Shown: one piece after another, positions 49,470-60,905 of the stretch
How the letters are laid out: each line of letters opens with the position of its first letter
How positions within the stretch are numbered: the stretch's first letter is position 1
Assembly: GCA_021730935.1 (NCBI GenBank)
Contig: JAKFYJ010000043.1
Coordinates: forward strand, 28,612-92,611
DNA length: 64,000 bases
DNA from: Elusimicrobiota bacterium
GTDB taxonomy: Bacteria; Elusimicrobiota; Elusimicrobia; 2-02-FULL-39-32
Direction of reading: 5' to 3'
Notes under the pieces: generated by a model
What the model saw: only the letters and a program-made list of their open reading frames with translations
Databases searched by the model: none
Told to the model about the DNA's origin: nothing
Position numbers and translations under genes: made by a program

Positions 49470-50615
49470 ATGAAACTTTCCTTTAACAAGGGCGACCTTC
49501 AGGCGGCCATTCAAACAGTCCAATCTTCAGTTCCAAGCAAGAGCACTTTGCCTGTTTTATCCAACATATTAATTCGAGTGGAAAAAGCATCTAAAGGCGA
49601 GACTCAAAAAGTTTGGCTGGAAGCGACGGATCTGGAAGTGGGCATCAGAGCTGGAGTGAAAGCTGAAATTTTAAAAGATGGAAAAATAACCGTTCCCGGA
49701 AAAAAGTTCGGAGACCTTGTCAGAGAAATGCCCGACGGCAGTGAAATTGAACTTTCGACGAACGACGGGAAAAAAGTTGAATTTAAATGCGGAAAAATAA
49801 AAGCGACGCTGGTGTCATTGCCGCCGGAAGATTTTCCGACCATCCCTGAATTTCCGAGCGGAAAATGTTTGGAACTCGACAAAACCATCTTCCGCGAGAT
49901 GCTTAAAAAAACTTCTTTCGCCGCCTCCACGGATGAAACGAGATATGTGCTGAACGGCATTTTCTTTGGATCTGCAGGCGGTGAAATGAAAACCGTCGCA
50001 ACGGACGGACGCAGGCTTGCGTTCGTGTCCAGGCCGGGAGCGGAAAACGCTTTGACGGCAAACGTGATCATCCCTTCCAAAGCCATCAATGAGCTCATGC
50101 GGCTTCTGGGACAGGATGAAAATTCAAAAAATTCCGTCATTCAAATCGCTCCGTTTGAAAACCAGATTTCTTTCAAATGGACTCACGGCGCGGAAGAAAT
50201 TGTTTTGGTGAGCCGCGTCATCGACGGGACTTTTCCGAATTATGATCAGGTCATTCCCAAATCAAAAGAAATCGAGCTTCGCGTCAAAACATCCGATATC
50301 TTTTCGGCGATCAAACGCGCGGCCCTCTTCGCTCAGGACCGCGGCGGATCCGTGAGATTTTCTCTCACCAAAGGTTTGCTGAAAATTTCCGCCAATGCTT
50401 CGGGCGTCGGCGAAGAAGAAGAGGAATTGGTTGTGGATTATGCGGGACCGGATTTCGAGATCGCTTTCAATCCTCAATTTTTAATGGACTCGCTCAGAAA
50501 CAACGACGCGCCCGAAGTGAGTTTTGAGTTCAGCACGGCGCTCAACCCCGGACTCATCAAGCCGTCCAACAGCAACAATTATCTTTGCGTGATCATGCCC
50601 ATGAGGCTTCAATAA
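49470..50615 (+). CDS. dnaN: DNA polymerase III beta sliding clamp
   Basis: A 381-residue clamp with three repeated domains. Conserved segments are STLPVLSNILI, EARYVLNG-like DETRYVLNGIFFG, ATDGRRLAF, and the C-terminal YLCVIMPMRL that lines the partner-binding pocket. It starts MKLSFNKGDLQAAIQTV, standard for the family. Confidence 0.97.
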   Translation: MKLSFNKGDLQAAIQTVQSSVPSKSTLPVLSNILIRVEKASKGETQKVWLEATDLEVGIRAGVKAEILKDGKITVPGKKFGDLVREMPDGSEIELSTNDGKKVEFKCGKIKATLVSLPPEDFPTIPEFPSGKCLELDKTIFREMLKKTSFAASTDETRYVLNGIFFGSAGGEMKTVATDGRRLAFVSRPGAENALTANVIIPSKAINELMRLLGQDENSKNSVIQIAPFENQISFKWTHGAEEIVLVSRVIDGTFPNYDQVIPKSKEIELRVKTSDIFSAIKRAALFAQDRGGSVRFSLTKGLLKISANASGVGEEEEELVVDYAGPDFEIAFNPQFLMDSLRNNDAPEVSFEFSTALNPGLIKPSNSNNYLCVIMPMRLQ

Positions 50616-50617
50616 AA

Positions 50618-50953
50618 ATGCAGTCCCTGAGCCACTTCATTCCCCAGCTCGTGACCCGTCTCGGAGTCACGGAGCGCAACTATGAAGTGATCAGCCTCGT
50701 GGAGCGGGAGATCCATAAATATGCTCCCAAGTCGACCGTTTCGGCCTATAAAAATAATAAAATTTATGTCGAAGCGGAATCTTCGACGCATCTGTATGAA
50801 CTCAATTTCCGCCGGAGAGAGATCTTAAAAATTTTAAGCGTCATCCCGGGCATGCATGAAACGGAACTGAAAATTTTTCTGAAAGGCTGTTCAAAGCCGT
50901 CTGCTGAAGAGAGGCTCAAGTCGCGCAAAAAAATTACGATTGAAAGGAACTAA
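50618..50953 (+). CDS. DUF721 / DciA-like protein
   Basis: A 111-residue protein starting MQSLSHFIPQLVTRLGVTER, with a KH-like core (KSTVSAYKNNKIYVEAESST) and basic C-terminus. Size, position between dnaN and gyrB, and the pattern 'vw..ivG..i..hs.p..l.ng.L.V...s..w..eL' match DUF721, whose founding member DciA loads the replicative helicase in bacteria lacking DnaC. It occupies the usual recF position. Confidence 0.7.
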   Translation: MQSLSHFIPQLVTRLGVTERNYEVISLVEREIHKYAPKSTVSAYKNNKIYVEAESSTHLYELNFRRREILKILSVIPGMHETELKIFLKGCSKPSAEERLKSRKKITIERN

Positions 50954-53482
<2,529 letters not shown>

Positions 53483-53497
53483 CCCGAGCCGCATCGC

Positions 53498-54040
53498 TTG
53501 AAACGCGCGAAGTTCAAACCTTCTCAAAAGTTTACTTCGGTTCACCGCGTTCCGAAATATTGCCACCAGTGTTCCTTTGAGCTGGCTCTCACCTTCATCA
53601 AGGAAGAGGGCCAGGAACGCCTGCTCTGCGCTCAATGCGGATACATCTCCTATCTCAACCCCCTGCTTGTGGCAGGAACCATTCCTGAGAAAGACGGCAA
53701 GATCATGCTCTTGCGCCGCGGCATCGAACCCATGAAACATTTCTGGACTTTCCCCGCAGGCTTCGTCGAGATGGGCGAGACCGTGACAGCGGGAGCCATC
53801 CGTGAAACCTGGGAAGAAGTCGGCATGAAAGTGAAACTCACCGGCATTGTCGGCATTTATTCCTATCCCAAATATGGAGTCGCCACCATCGTCTATGAAG
53901 CCAAAATCACCGGCGGGAAACCCACCACATGTCTTGAGACGGAAGAAATTCAATATTTTGAGCCCAGGAATATTCCCTGGAAAGAGCTGGCGTTCATGAG
54001 CACGAAAGACGCTCTCAGGGACTGGGTGGAATCCCGATGA
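53498..54040 (+). CDS. Nudix hydrolase with N-terminal zinc ribbon
   Basis: A 180-residue protein. The zinc ribbon has two CxxC pairs (YCHQC and LCAQC, about 24 apart) before the Nudix box GFVEMGETVTAGAIRETWEE. This architecture is typical of NudC-like and related NAD/ADP-ribose pyrophosphatases. Start is TTG at 53498; no ATG is available upstream in frame. ATGA junction with the next Nudix gene. Confidence 0.88.
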   Translation: MKRAKFKPSQKFTSVHRVPKYCHQCSFELALTFIKEEGQERLLCAQCGYISYLNPLLVAGTIPEKDGKIMLLRRGIEPMKHFWTFPAGFVEMGETVTAGAIRETWEEVGMKVKLTGIVGIYSYPKYGVATIVYEAKITGGKPTTCLETEEIQYFEPRNIPWKELAFMSTKDALRDWVESR

Positions 54041-54504
54041 GGCCCATCTGTTCGTCGTTGTGTTATATCCAAAAAGGTTCCAAAACTCTCATGCTTCATC
54101 GCCGAAAACACGTGGGAAAAATTTATGACGACAAATGGAACGGGCTCGGCGGCAAGATGGAGCCGGGCGAGACGCCTGAAGAGTGCGCGGTCCGCGAAGT
54201 CCGCGAAGAGTCCGGGCTGGAAGCGAAATCCCTCAAGCTGAAGGGAATTCTCACGTTTCCAAATTTCGATGGCGTGGACGACTGGATGGTGTTTGTTTAT
54301 GTCGTAAAAAAATTTTCCGGCAATCTCATGAAGGTGAGTCCGGAGGGCGATCTGGAATGGATTCCCACGAAAGACATTCCAAAGTTAAACCTGTGGGAAG
54401 GCGACAGATATTTTATCAAGCTCCTGACAGGCCCTAAAATTTTTTCCGGCAAGTTCATATACAAGAACGGCCAATATATCAGCCATGAACTGTCGTTTTA
54501 TTGA
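54037..54504 (+). CDS. Nudix hydrolase, MutT/8-oxo-dGTPase type
   Basis: A 155-residue Nudix protein with the box GKMEPGETPEECAVREVREE followed by SGLEA. The preamble KIYDDKWNGLGG resembles bacterial MutT and human MTH1-like sanitising enzymes. It probably hydrolyses oxidised nucleotides, but substrate needs assay. Confidence 0.87.
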   Translation: MRPICSSLCYIQKGSKTLMLHRRKHVGKIYDDKWNGLGGKMEPGETPEECAVREVREESGLEAKSLKLKGILTFPNFDGVDDWMVFVYVVKKFSGNLMKVSPEGDLEWIPTKDIPKLNLWEGDRYFIKLLTGPKIFSGKFIYKNGQYISHELSFY

Positions 54505-54510
54505 TAAAAT
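54505..54510 (+). promoter_or_regulatory. Candidate -10 before the GAF-PAS gene
   Basis: TAAAAT begins right after the upstream TGA stop and ends 6 bases before the ATG at 54517; no Shine-Dalgarno and no clear -35. Confidence 0.3.
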
Positions 54511-54516
54511 ACAAAC

Positions 54517-55398
54517 ATGCTCGGGACTTATCATTTAACCATCCTTTACGAAGTCGTTAAAAATCTCCACTTTCTTTATGATTCGGAGAAGATCTATTCG
54601 CATCTGCTGGAAAACATCGTGAAAGCTCTGGACGCGGACGCGGCCTCCCTCTATATCGCGGACGCCCGCCAGGAGAATCTCAAGCTCAAGGCCTGTGTGG
54701 GGCCGAAAAAGGGCATCATAGAAATGATTTCCGAAGAAATGCCGTTCCCCTTCGGCGAAGGCCTTGCGGGGTGGGCCGCGAAATTCAATCAGGCGCTTCT
54801 CGTCGAAAATGTTCAGAACGAACCCCGGTTTAATCCCAAGTGGGACACTTTGACAGGATATAAAACCAAGAGCGTTCTTTGCGCGCCGATCTCGAATAAA
54901 GATGTGGTCCTGGGCGTCATTGAAGTGCTGAATAAGAGAAGCGCGAACTTTAATCAAAACGATCAGGACTTGGTTACGGCAATTTCAAAACAGACGGCGA
55001 TTGCGATCGAAAATGGCCGGCTCTACACTGAACTCAATTACGCCAAGAATTTTACGGACAGCATGATCTCGAATCTCACGGGCGGGTTCATTGCGATGGA
55101 TAACAATATGCTGATCACGCACTTGAATCCCCAGGCCGAAAAAGTTTTGCGGCTCTTTGCGCCGGAGTGTCTTGGGGTGAAAGCTTCGGAAGCGCTTAAA
55201 AATTATCCTGAGGTCATTGAGAAGCTGAACCTCACTTTTAAAACGAAAGAAAAAGAAGTCCGAAAAGAGTTGTCCTGTTCTCGCACCGACAAATCCATCA
55301 TTACACTGGGATATTCCACTTTTCCCATCCTGGACAAATCGCAGAAGACCCTCGGAGCCGGCATCATATTCCAGGATCTGACAGCCCTGCATAAATAG
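54517..55398 (+). CDS. GAF-PAS sensory protein without an output domain
   Basis: A 293-residue cytosolic protein. A GAF domain spans about 20-165 (ADAASLYIADARQENLKLKA, FGEGLAGWAA, ISNKDVVLGVIEVLNKR) and a PAS-like domain about 175-293 (MISNLTGGFIAMDNNMLITH, GAGIIFQDLT). The PAS ends at the protein's end, with no kinase, cyclase or HTH. It may act by protein contact with an unlinked enzyme, or may be a remnant of a kinase. The GAF resembles those of the three-GAF kinase at 10353. Confidence 0.85.
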   Translation: MLGTYHLTILYEVVKNLHFLYDSEKIYSHLLENIVKALDADAASLYIADARQENLKLKACVGPKKGIIEMISEEMPFPFGEGLAGWAAKFNQALLVENVQNEPRFNPKWDTLTGYKTKSVLCAPISNKDVVLGVIEVLNKRSANFNQNDQDLVTAISKQTAIAIENGRLYTELNYAKNFTDSMISNLTGGFIAMDNNMLITHLNPQAEKVLRLFAPECLGVKASEALKNYPEVIEKLNLTFKTKEKEVRKELSCSRTDKSIITLGYSTFPILDKSQKTLGAGIIFQDLTALHK

Positions 55399-55403
55399 AT
55401 TTT

Positions 55404-56027
55404 ATGAAGAGAGGCGGGTTCATCACTCTGGAAGGCCCTGACGGCTGCGGCAAATCGACCCAGGCCAAACGGCTTGCGGAGCGGTTGCGGAATGAAGGTT
55501 TCCGGGTTTGCCTCACGCGGGAGCCTGGAGGGACTGACCTGGCTGAAAATCTCAGAAGCATCATTCTGGACCCGTCCCTGCACATTCATCCCCTCACGGA
55601 ACTGATGCTCTATGAAGCGAGCCGTGCACAGCACACGGCCGAGATTATTTTGCCTGCGCTTCGGAAAAAAGAAATCGTGATCTGCGACCGCTATTACGAT
55701 GCCACGATGGCTTATCAGGGATATGGAAGGCGGCTGGATCTGAAAAATGTGAAGACGTTAAACACGGTTGCCGCGGGCGGGCTCAAGCCGGACCTCACGA
55801 TCTTGCTGGACATTTCTTCCAAGGAAGGACTGAGCCGTGCAACGAAGAACGGAGCGGATCGGATGGAGAAGGAAAAACTTGCGTTTCATTCGAGAGTGAG
55901 GCGCGGATATCTGGAGATCGCAAAAAAAGAACCGCGAAGAATAAAAATCATTTCGGGCTCGGGAACAGTTGAGGAAGTTCACGAAAAAATTTGGGATTTG
56001 ATCAAAAAGAAATGCTTGAAAAAATAA
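55404..56027 (+). CDS. tmk: Thymidylate kinase
   Basis: A 207-residue kinase making dTDP from dTMP. P-loop EGPDGCGKSTQAKRLAERL, DRYYDATMAYQGYGR, and the lid region SRATKNGADRME. The catalytic TREPGGT segment places the Arg in the P-loop-proximal class. Overlaps holB by 16. Confidence 0.96.
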   Translation: MKRGGFITLEGPDGCGKSTQAKRLAERLRNEGFRVCLTREPGGTDLAENLRSIILDPSLHIHPLTELMLYEASRAQHTAEIILPALRKKEIVICDRYYDATMAYQGYGRRLDLKNVKTLNTVAAGGLKPDLTILLDISSKEGLSRATKNGADRMEKEKLAFHSRVRRGYLEIAKKEPRRIKIISGSGTVEEVHEKIWDLIKKKCLKK

Positions 56028-56899
56028 AAGGCCAAAAGAAAGCCGTTCAACAGCTTGCGGCGGATCTGGAGTCCGGACGCTTGGCGGAAAGCTATCTTTT
56101 CGCGGGGCCCGAAGGAGCCGGCAAAAAACTGGCCGCTCTCGAATTCGCGAAGGCGGTCAATTGCTCAGGGGTGATGCGGGATTCCTTGATTCCTGATTCG
56201 ACGACTCCCAACATTCCCTGCGGAGAATGTTCGTCATGCCAGAAGGTGGATTCAGGAACACATCCTGAAATTTTTGTTCTGGATTTTAAATCGCAGTCAG
56301 AACTGCTGGACTTGAACAGCGAGCAGGAGATCAAGCAAAAGGAATATCGGATCGGGAGCATTCGCTCACTTTTGGAGAAAGCGCATTTGTCTTCCTATGA
56401 AACACGAAAAAAAGTCTTGATCATCGACGGAGCGGAATGCCTCAATCTGGAAGCGGGCAATGCTCTTTTGAAAGCTCTGGAGGAGTCTCCCCGCCAATGT
56501 CTCTGGATTCTGGTGACGAAGAGCCCGGAGCGCGTGCTCATGACCATCCGGTCGCGATGCAGGCGGGTCTGGTTTTCTCCGCCGGAAATAGTGTTGGATG
56601 AAGATGCCTCGGCGGCTGAAAAACTTGCCTCTGAATTTCTCGAGCGAGGTGCGCAAAGCGTGAGCGGAGCTCTTGAAATGTCTGCCAGAGCTGTGGCCCT
56701 GGACAAAAAACTCGGCACCCGGAAAGCGGCTGAACAATTTTTGAAATGCCTGGCCATAAAAATGTCGTCGGATTTGCGCGAGAACCCCACAAACATGAAG
56801 GCGGAAAAACTTTTGAACATCATCCAGGCACAGGAAGGTTTATCGAAAAATTTGTCGCCCCAAATCGTTTTGGATTCCGTCCTTCCTTCTCTCTTATGA
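56012..56899 (+). CDS. holB: DNA polymerase III delta-prime subunit
   Basis: A 295-residue clamp-loader AAA+ protein. Degenerate P-loop GPEGAGKKLAALEFA, zinc module CGECSSCQ, and DGAECLNLEAGNALLKALEE with sensor-like segments. The start MLEKIKGQKKAVQ at 56012 is inside tmk; a TTG at 55991 would be shadow. tmk-holB is a common pairing. ATGA junction with metG. Confidence 0.92.
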   Translation: MLEKIKGQKKAVQQLAADLESGRLAESYLFAGPEGAGKKLAALEFAKAVNCSGVMRDSLIPDSTTPNIPCGECSSCQKVDSGTHPEIFVLDFKSQSELLDLNSEQEIKQKEYRIGSIRSLLEKAHLSSYETRKKVLIIDGAECLNLEAGNALLKALEESPRQCLWILVTKSPERVLMTIRSRCRRVWFSPPEIVLDEDASAAEKLASEFLERGAQSVSGALEMSARAVALDKKLGTRKAAEQFLKCLAIKMSSDLRENPTNMKAEKLLNIIQAQEGLSKNLSPQIVLDSVLPSLL

Positions 56900-58398
56900 A
56901 AAAATTCTATATCACGACGCCCATCTATTATGTGAACGACAAGCCGCATGTGGGCCATGCCTACACAACCATTGCGGCAGATGTTCTTTCGCGCTGGAAA
57001 CGCCTGCAGGGCGAAGATGTTTATTTTCTCACCGGGACTGACGAACACGGATCCAAAATCGCTCTCGCCGCGGAAGCCCAGGGCCTCACGCCTCAGGCCC
57101 TTGTGGATCGGGAATCCGCCAAGTTCAGCGCCCTTTGGAAAGACCTCAATATATCCAATGACGGATTCATCCGCACCACGGAAGCGAGGCACGTTGAAAC
57201 CGTCGGGAAAATTTTTGATGCGCTTTTTAAACAGGGAGACATCTATAAAGGGCATTATGTCGACTGGTATTGCGTTTCCTGCGAAAGTTTCTGGCTGGAA
57301 AGCGAATTGGTGGAGGGGAACTGTCCCGACTGCGGCAGAAAAGTGGAGCGGCTTCAGGAAGAAAGTTATTTTTTCAAGCAGTCCAAATATGAAAAACGCC
57401 TGCTTGAATTTTATGAACAAAATCCGAATTTTCTTATGCCGAAGAAGCGGGCCCAGGAAATCATCAATTTCGTAAAGTCAGGCCTGAAAGACGTTTCCAT
57501 TTCCCGCCTCAAGGAAAAATGGGGCATCCAGATCCCGCAGGACCCCAACCACACAGCATATGTATGGTTCGACGCCCTGATCAATTATCTGACCGCGGCG
57601 GGATTTCCTTCGGGGTCCGGCGAAAACATTTGGCCGCCCGACATTCACTTTGTCGGGAAAGAAATTTTCCGTTTTCACGCCATTCTGTGGCCCGCGATGC
57701 TTTTCGCTCTTGATCTCCCAACGCCCAAAACTGTTTTCGCTCACGGCTGGTGGACGGCGGAAGGCGAAAAAATGTCCAAGTCCAAAGGGAATTTCGTGGA
57801 TCCCAATGACATCATTCCAGAATATGGGGTGGACGGCCTCAGATATTTTCTCCTCCGCGAAATGCCGTTTGGAACTGACGGGGATTTTTCCATGAGCTCT
57901 TTGAAGGCCAGATATAACGCGGAGCTTGCGAACAACCTGGGCAACCTTTTGTCGCGGACTCTCACGCTTATTGAAAAGAATTTTGACGGAGTTTTAAATC
58001 TGGCTCCGGAAGGCCATTTGATCGCAGGATTGCCTGAGCGCTTAAAGACCGTGAAAGATGCCTATGACCGCGCGGCATTTTCCGAAGTGCTGGAAATTCT
58101 GGGGTCCGTGGTGACGGACACCAATAAATTTATCGACGAAAAGGCTCCCTGGAAACTCGTCAAGACAGACAAGGACGCCGCGGGCAAAGCTCTGGCGGAA
58201 TGTCTTGTGATCTTGCGGTGGCTGGCCTGCGCCTATGATCCTTTTATGCCTTCGTCTTGCCTGTCAATCTGGAAACAGCTTGGGGAAACGGCGGATTTGT
58301 CTTCAGCCGCGTCAGGCATTCTGCAAAATCCATTGAAAGGATTTTCGCCGCAAACTAGAATCGAAAAGTCCGGGATACTTTTTCAGAGGAAAGCCTGA
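56896..58398 (+). CDS. metG: Methionyl-tRNA synthetase
   Basis: A 500-residue class I synthetase with HIGH-type HVGHAYTTI and KMSKSKGNF motifs, and the zinc knuckle CVSCESF...CPDCGRK. The C-terminal tRNA-binding EMAP/Trbp111 domain is absent, as in short-form MetRS. Starts in an ATGA overlap with holB and shares a base with the tatD start. Confidence 0.96.
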   Translation: MKKFYITTPIYYVNDKPHVGHAYTTIAADVLSRWKRLQGEDVYFLTGTDEHGSKIALAAEAQGLTPQALVDRESAKFSALWKDLNISNDGFIRTTEARHVETVGKIFDALFKQGDIYKGHYVDWYCVSCESFWLESELVEGNCPDCGRKVERLQEESYFFKQSKYEKRLLEFYEQNPNFLMPKKRAQEIINFVKSGLKDVSISRLKEKWGIQIPQDPNHTAYVWFDALINYLTAAGFPSGSGENIWPPDIHFVGKEIFRFHAILWPAMLFALDLPTPKTVFAHGWWTAEGEKMSKSKGNFVDPNDIIPEYGVDGLRYFLLREMPFGTDGDFSMSSLKARYNAELANNLGNLLSRTLTLIEKNFDGVLNLAPEGHLIAGLPERLKTVKDAYDRAAFSEVLEILGSVVTDTNKFIDEKAPWKLVKTDKDAAGKALAECLVILRWLACAYDPFMPSSCLSIWKQLGETADLSSAASGILQNPLKGFSPQTRIEKSGILFQRKA

Positions 58399-59207
58399 TG
58401 ATGCTTTTCGAAACACACGCGCACTTGTGCGATCCTCAATTTGACCTTGACCGCGGGTCAGCCGTTGCGCGCGCAAGTGAAGCGGGCGTGAAAACCATCG
58501 TGGAGATCGCGGAATCTCCCGAGTCCTGGGAAAAAGCCAAAAATTTTTCCGGAGAAAAAAATGATGCCGACATTTTTTGGGCTTGCGGGTTCCATCCGCA
58601 CTATGCCGATCGTCAATCTAATTTTGATTTTGAAACTATGAAGGCGCTCGCGAGAGACGAAAACTGCGTTGCGATCGGCGAAATCGGACTGGATTATGCA
58701 AAGAGCGAGGCGTCCAAAGAAGACCAGATGGCGCTTTTCAGAAAAACCCTCGAGGTTGCGGGAGAACTGGACAAGCCTGTGGTGATTCATTGCCGAGACG
58801 CCCAGGCGGACACTCTCAGAATATTGCGGAGTTTTTATTCCGGGCTCTCGCGCAGGGAATTGTGCATGGGCGTGATCCATTGTTTTTCAGGCGACATGAA
58901 TTTCGCCGAAGGGTGTCTGGACCTGGGGTTTTATCTGGGCGTGGACGGCCCCCTGACCTATCCCAGCGCCAAGGGCTTGAGGGAAGTGATCGCCAATGTC
59001 CCTCTGGAAAAAATTGTTCTGGAAACCGATTGCCCCTATTTGCCGCCTCAACCGTTTCGCGGCAAAAGAAACGAACCGTCCTATATAAAATGGATCGCTG
59101 AAAAGCTGTCGGAGGTTTCAGGAAAACGCCTCGAAGAAACAGCATTGGTCACGCACGCCAACGCTCAGCGGCTTTTCAGGATAAGAAATGAAATCAAACA
59201 TTCCTGA
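58398..59207 (+). CDS. tatD: TatD-family metal-dependent DNase
   Basis: A 269-residue TIM-barrel hydrolase with metal ligands in ETHAHLCD, GEIGLDYAK, VIHCRDAQ, HCFSG and ETDCPYL. TatD proteins act as 3'-5' exonucleases and D-aminoacyl-related enzymes are also known. Its downstream radical-SAM partner overlaps it by 20 bases. Confidence 0.94.
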   Translation: MMLFETHAHLCDPQFDLDRGSAVARASEAGVKTIVEIAESPESWEKAKNFSGEKNDADIFWACGFHPHYADRQSNFDFETMKALARDENCVAIGEIGLDYAKSEASKEDQMALFRKTLEVAGELDKPVVIHCRDAQADTLRILRSFYSGLSRRELCMGVIHCFSGDMNFAEGCLDLGFYLGVDGPLTYPSAKGLREVIANVPLEKIVLETDCPYLPPQPFRGKRNEPSYIKWIAEKLSEVSGKRLEETALVTHANAQRLFRIRNEIKHS

Positions 59208-59838
59208 AGAACAAAAAGTTTCTCCGCCGGCTCTGGCCTATCAATATAAAGACGCGCTTTATCTCAACATCACTTCCCGGTGCCCCACCGCCTGTGAGTT
59301 CTGCATCAAATTTTCCTGGGACTATCAGTATCGCGGCTATAATCTCCTCCTTAAAAAGGAACCGCCTGTCGATGAAATTCTCAAGGCCGTCGGAGATCCC
59401 AAAAAATATTCCGAAATCGTTTTCTGCGGTTATGGAGAATCCACCTATCGCCTGGACGCGATGAAAGAAATTTCAAAAGCGCTTCGGTCTCTCGGCGCAA
59501 AAAAAATCCGTCTCAACACCATCGGAATGGGAAACCTGATCCATAAAAGGAGCATTATCGCCGATCTCGCGCAAATCGTGGACACAGTCTCAATTTCACT
59601 GAACACGTCCGACCCCAAAAAATGGGTGGAGATATTGCGGCCCGCGCCAGAATATAAGGAAAATGGATTTAACGGCGTTTGTGAATTCATTCGCGAATGC
59701 GCCAAAGCGATTCCCGAAACTTATGTCACGGCTGTGGAAAGCATAGAGCCGGACCTTGAAAAATTTCGATCTTTCGTGCAGACTTTAGGGGCCAAAGTGC
59801 GGGTGAGACCTTATCTCGATGATTATGAGGAAAAATAA
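59188..59838 (+). CDS. TatD-linked radical SAM protein
   Basis: A 216-residue radical SAM protein with the cluster motif CPTACEFCIKF (Cx3Cx2C) near residue 35 and the glycine-rich SAM segment VFCGYGEST. It matches the TatD-linked radical SAM family recognised by this gene pairing; substrate and product are unknown. It is short and lacks a SPASM or other auxiliary cluster domain. Confidence 0.88.
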   Translation: MKSNIPEEQKVSPPALAYQYKDALYLNITSRCPTACEFCIKFSWDYQYRGYNLLLKKEPPVDEILKAVGDPKKYSEIVFCGYGESTYRLDAMKEISKALRSLGAKKIRLNTIGMGNLIHKRSIIADLAQIVDTVSISLNTSDPKKWVEILRPAPEYKENGFNGVCEFIRECAKAIPETYVTAVESIEPDLEKFRSFVQTLGAKVRVRPYLDDYEEK

Positions 59839-59846
59839 ATAACTGA

Positions 59847-60896
59847 ATGGAAACTCCAGAAACTCCGAACCCGGAAGAACCGCAGGAACAGCCCAAACCG
59901 CCTCAGCAGGCGCCCGTTCCCCGTCCTCGGCCGGGGATGGGCAGTATGCCGAAAGGACGGCCTCTGGGTTCCGGGGCTTATAAGCCTTTAGACTCTGCGG
60001 CCGCGCCGGACAATCCTGAAAAAACTCAGGAACCTAAGGACGCTCCCGAACCCAAGAAAGATTTCAAGACCCAAATCGCCGCGGCGAAGCCTTCCAGTAA
60101 ACTGGTGATGACGAACGGGATCATTATTTTCCTGGTCGCTCTGGCTTATGTGTCTCTCGTTTTTGTCTCGCGCAATTCCATCCTGGTCGACGGCAAAACC
60201 ATTCATCATTATTCCTTCACCAAGGGGACCACCCGCCAGCTGCTCGCGGAATATAAAATCGAAGCCGGCGAAAAAGACATCGTGACTCCGCCGCTCGACA
60301 AAAAAGTCCGCTGGGGCGAGAAAGTCCAGCTCGTGAGGGTGACGGAAAATTTTGAAAAAAAATCCGAGACGGTGGATTTCGTGCTCGAATGGAAGAATCA
60401 GACAACCAAGAACCTCAGAAAAGTGGAAGTTCAGCACGGGCACCGCGAAGTTAAAGTCTGGTATGTCAAACACAAGTTTCATGACGGCAAGGAAGTTTCG
60501 TCAGAAGATTCCACAAAGATCGTGAACAAGACTCCCGTGGAGCGTTTGGTTTTGCTGGACGGCAGGGATTATGCGCAGACCACCTATGATCTTTCCAAAT
60601 GCAAAAAACTTGTCGTGACCGCGACGGCCTATTGGAAAGGGGACAAGCAGGTTCCGGGAGTCGTCACCTATAGCGGGCACAAAGTGGAGCGGGGCCTCGT
60701 GGCGGTGGATCCCAAAACGATTCCGTTGGGTTGGCGGCTTTATATCCCGGAATACGGATACGCCTATTCCTCCGACACGGGTTCGAAAATTAAAGGCAAC
60801 CGCATCGATCTTTTCGTCGAGAGCAAGAAGGCGTCCAAGAAATGGGAATACAATAAAGTCACGGTCTATCTTCTCGAAAAGGCCGCGAAATGGTAG
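59847..60896 (+). CDS. G5/3D-domain envelope protein (YabE/RpfB-like)
   Basis: A 349-residue protein. A Pro-rich cytosolic start (about 1-85) precedes one membrane helix (about 88-112, LVMTNGIIIFLVALAYVSLV), then an extracytoplasmic part. A ubiquitin-like DUF348 region and G5-like beta segment come first (about 112-235). A C-terminal 3D (MltA-like) domain ends it, with TATAYWKGDK, GLVAVDPKTIPLGWRLYIPE and the Asp pair in SSDTGSKIKGNRIDLFV. It likely acts on peptidoglycan as a lytic enzyme. Confidence 0.87.
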   Translation: METPETPNPEEPQEQPKPPQQAPVPRPRPGMGSMPKGRPLGSGAYKPLDSAAAPDNPEKTQEPKDAPEPKKDFKTQIAAAKPSSKLVMTNGIIIFLVALAYVSLVFVSRNSILVDGKTIHHYSFTKGTTRQLLAEYKIEAGEKDIVTPPLDKKVRWGEKVQLVRVTENFEKKSETVDFVLEWKNQTTKNLRKVEVQHGHREVKVWYVKHKFHDGKEVSSEDSTKIVNKTPVERLVLLDGRDYAQTTYDLSKCKKLVVTATAYWKGDKQVPGVVTYSGHKVERGLVAVDPKTIPLGWRLYIPEYGYAYSSDTGSKIKGNRIDLFVESKKASKKWEYNKVTVYLLEKAAKW

Positions 60897-60905
60897 TCTT
60901 ATAAC

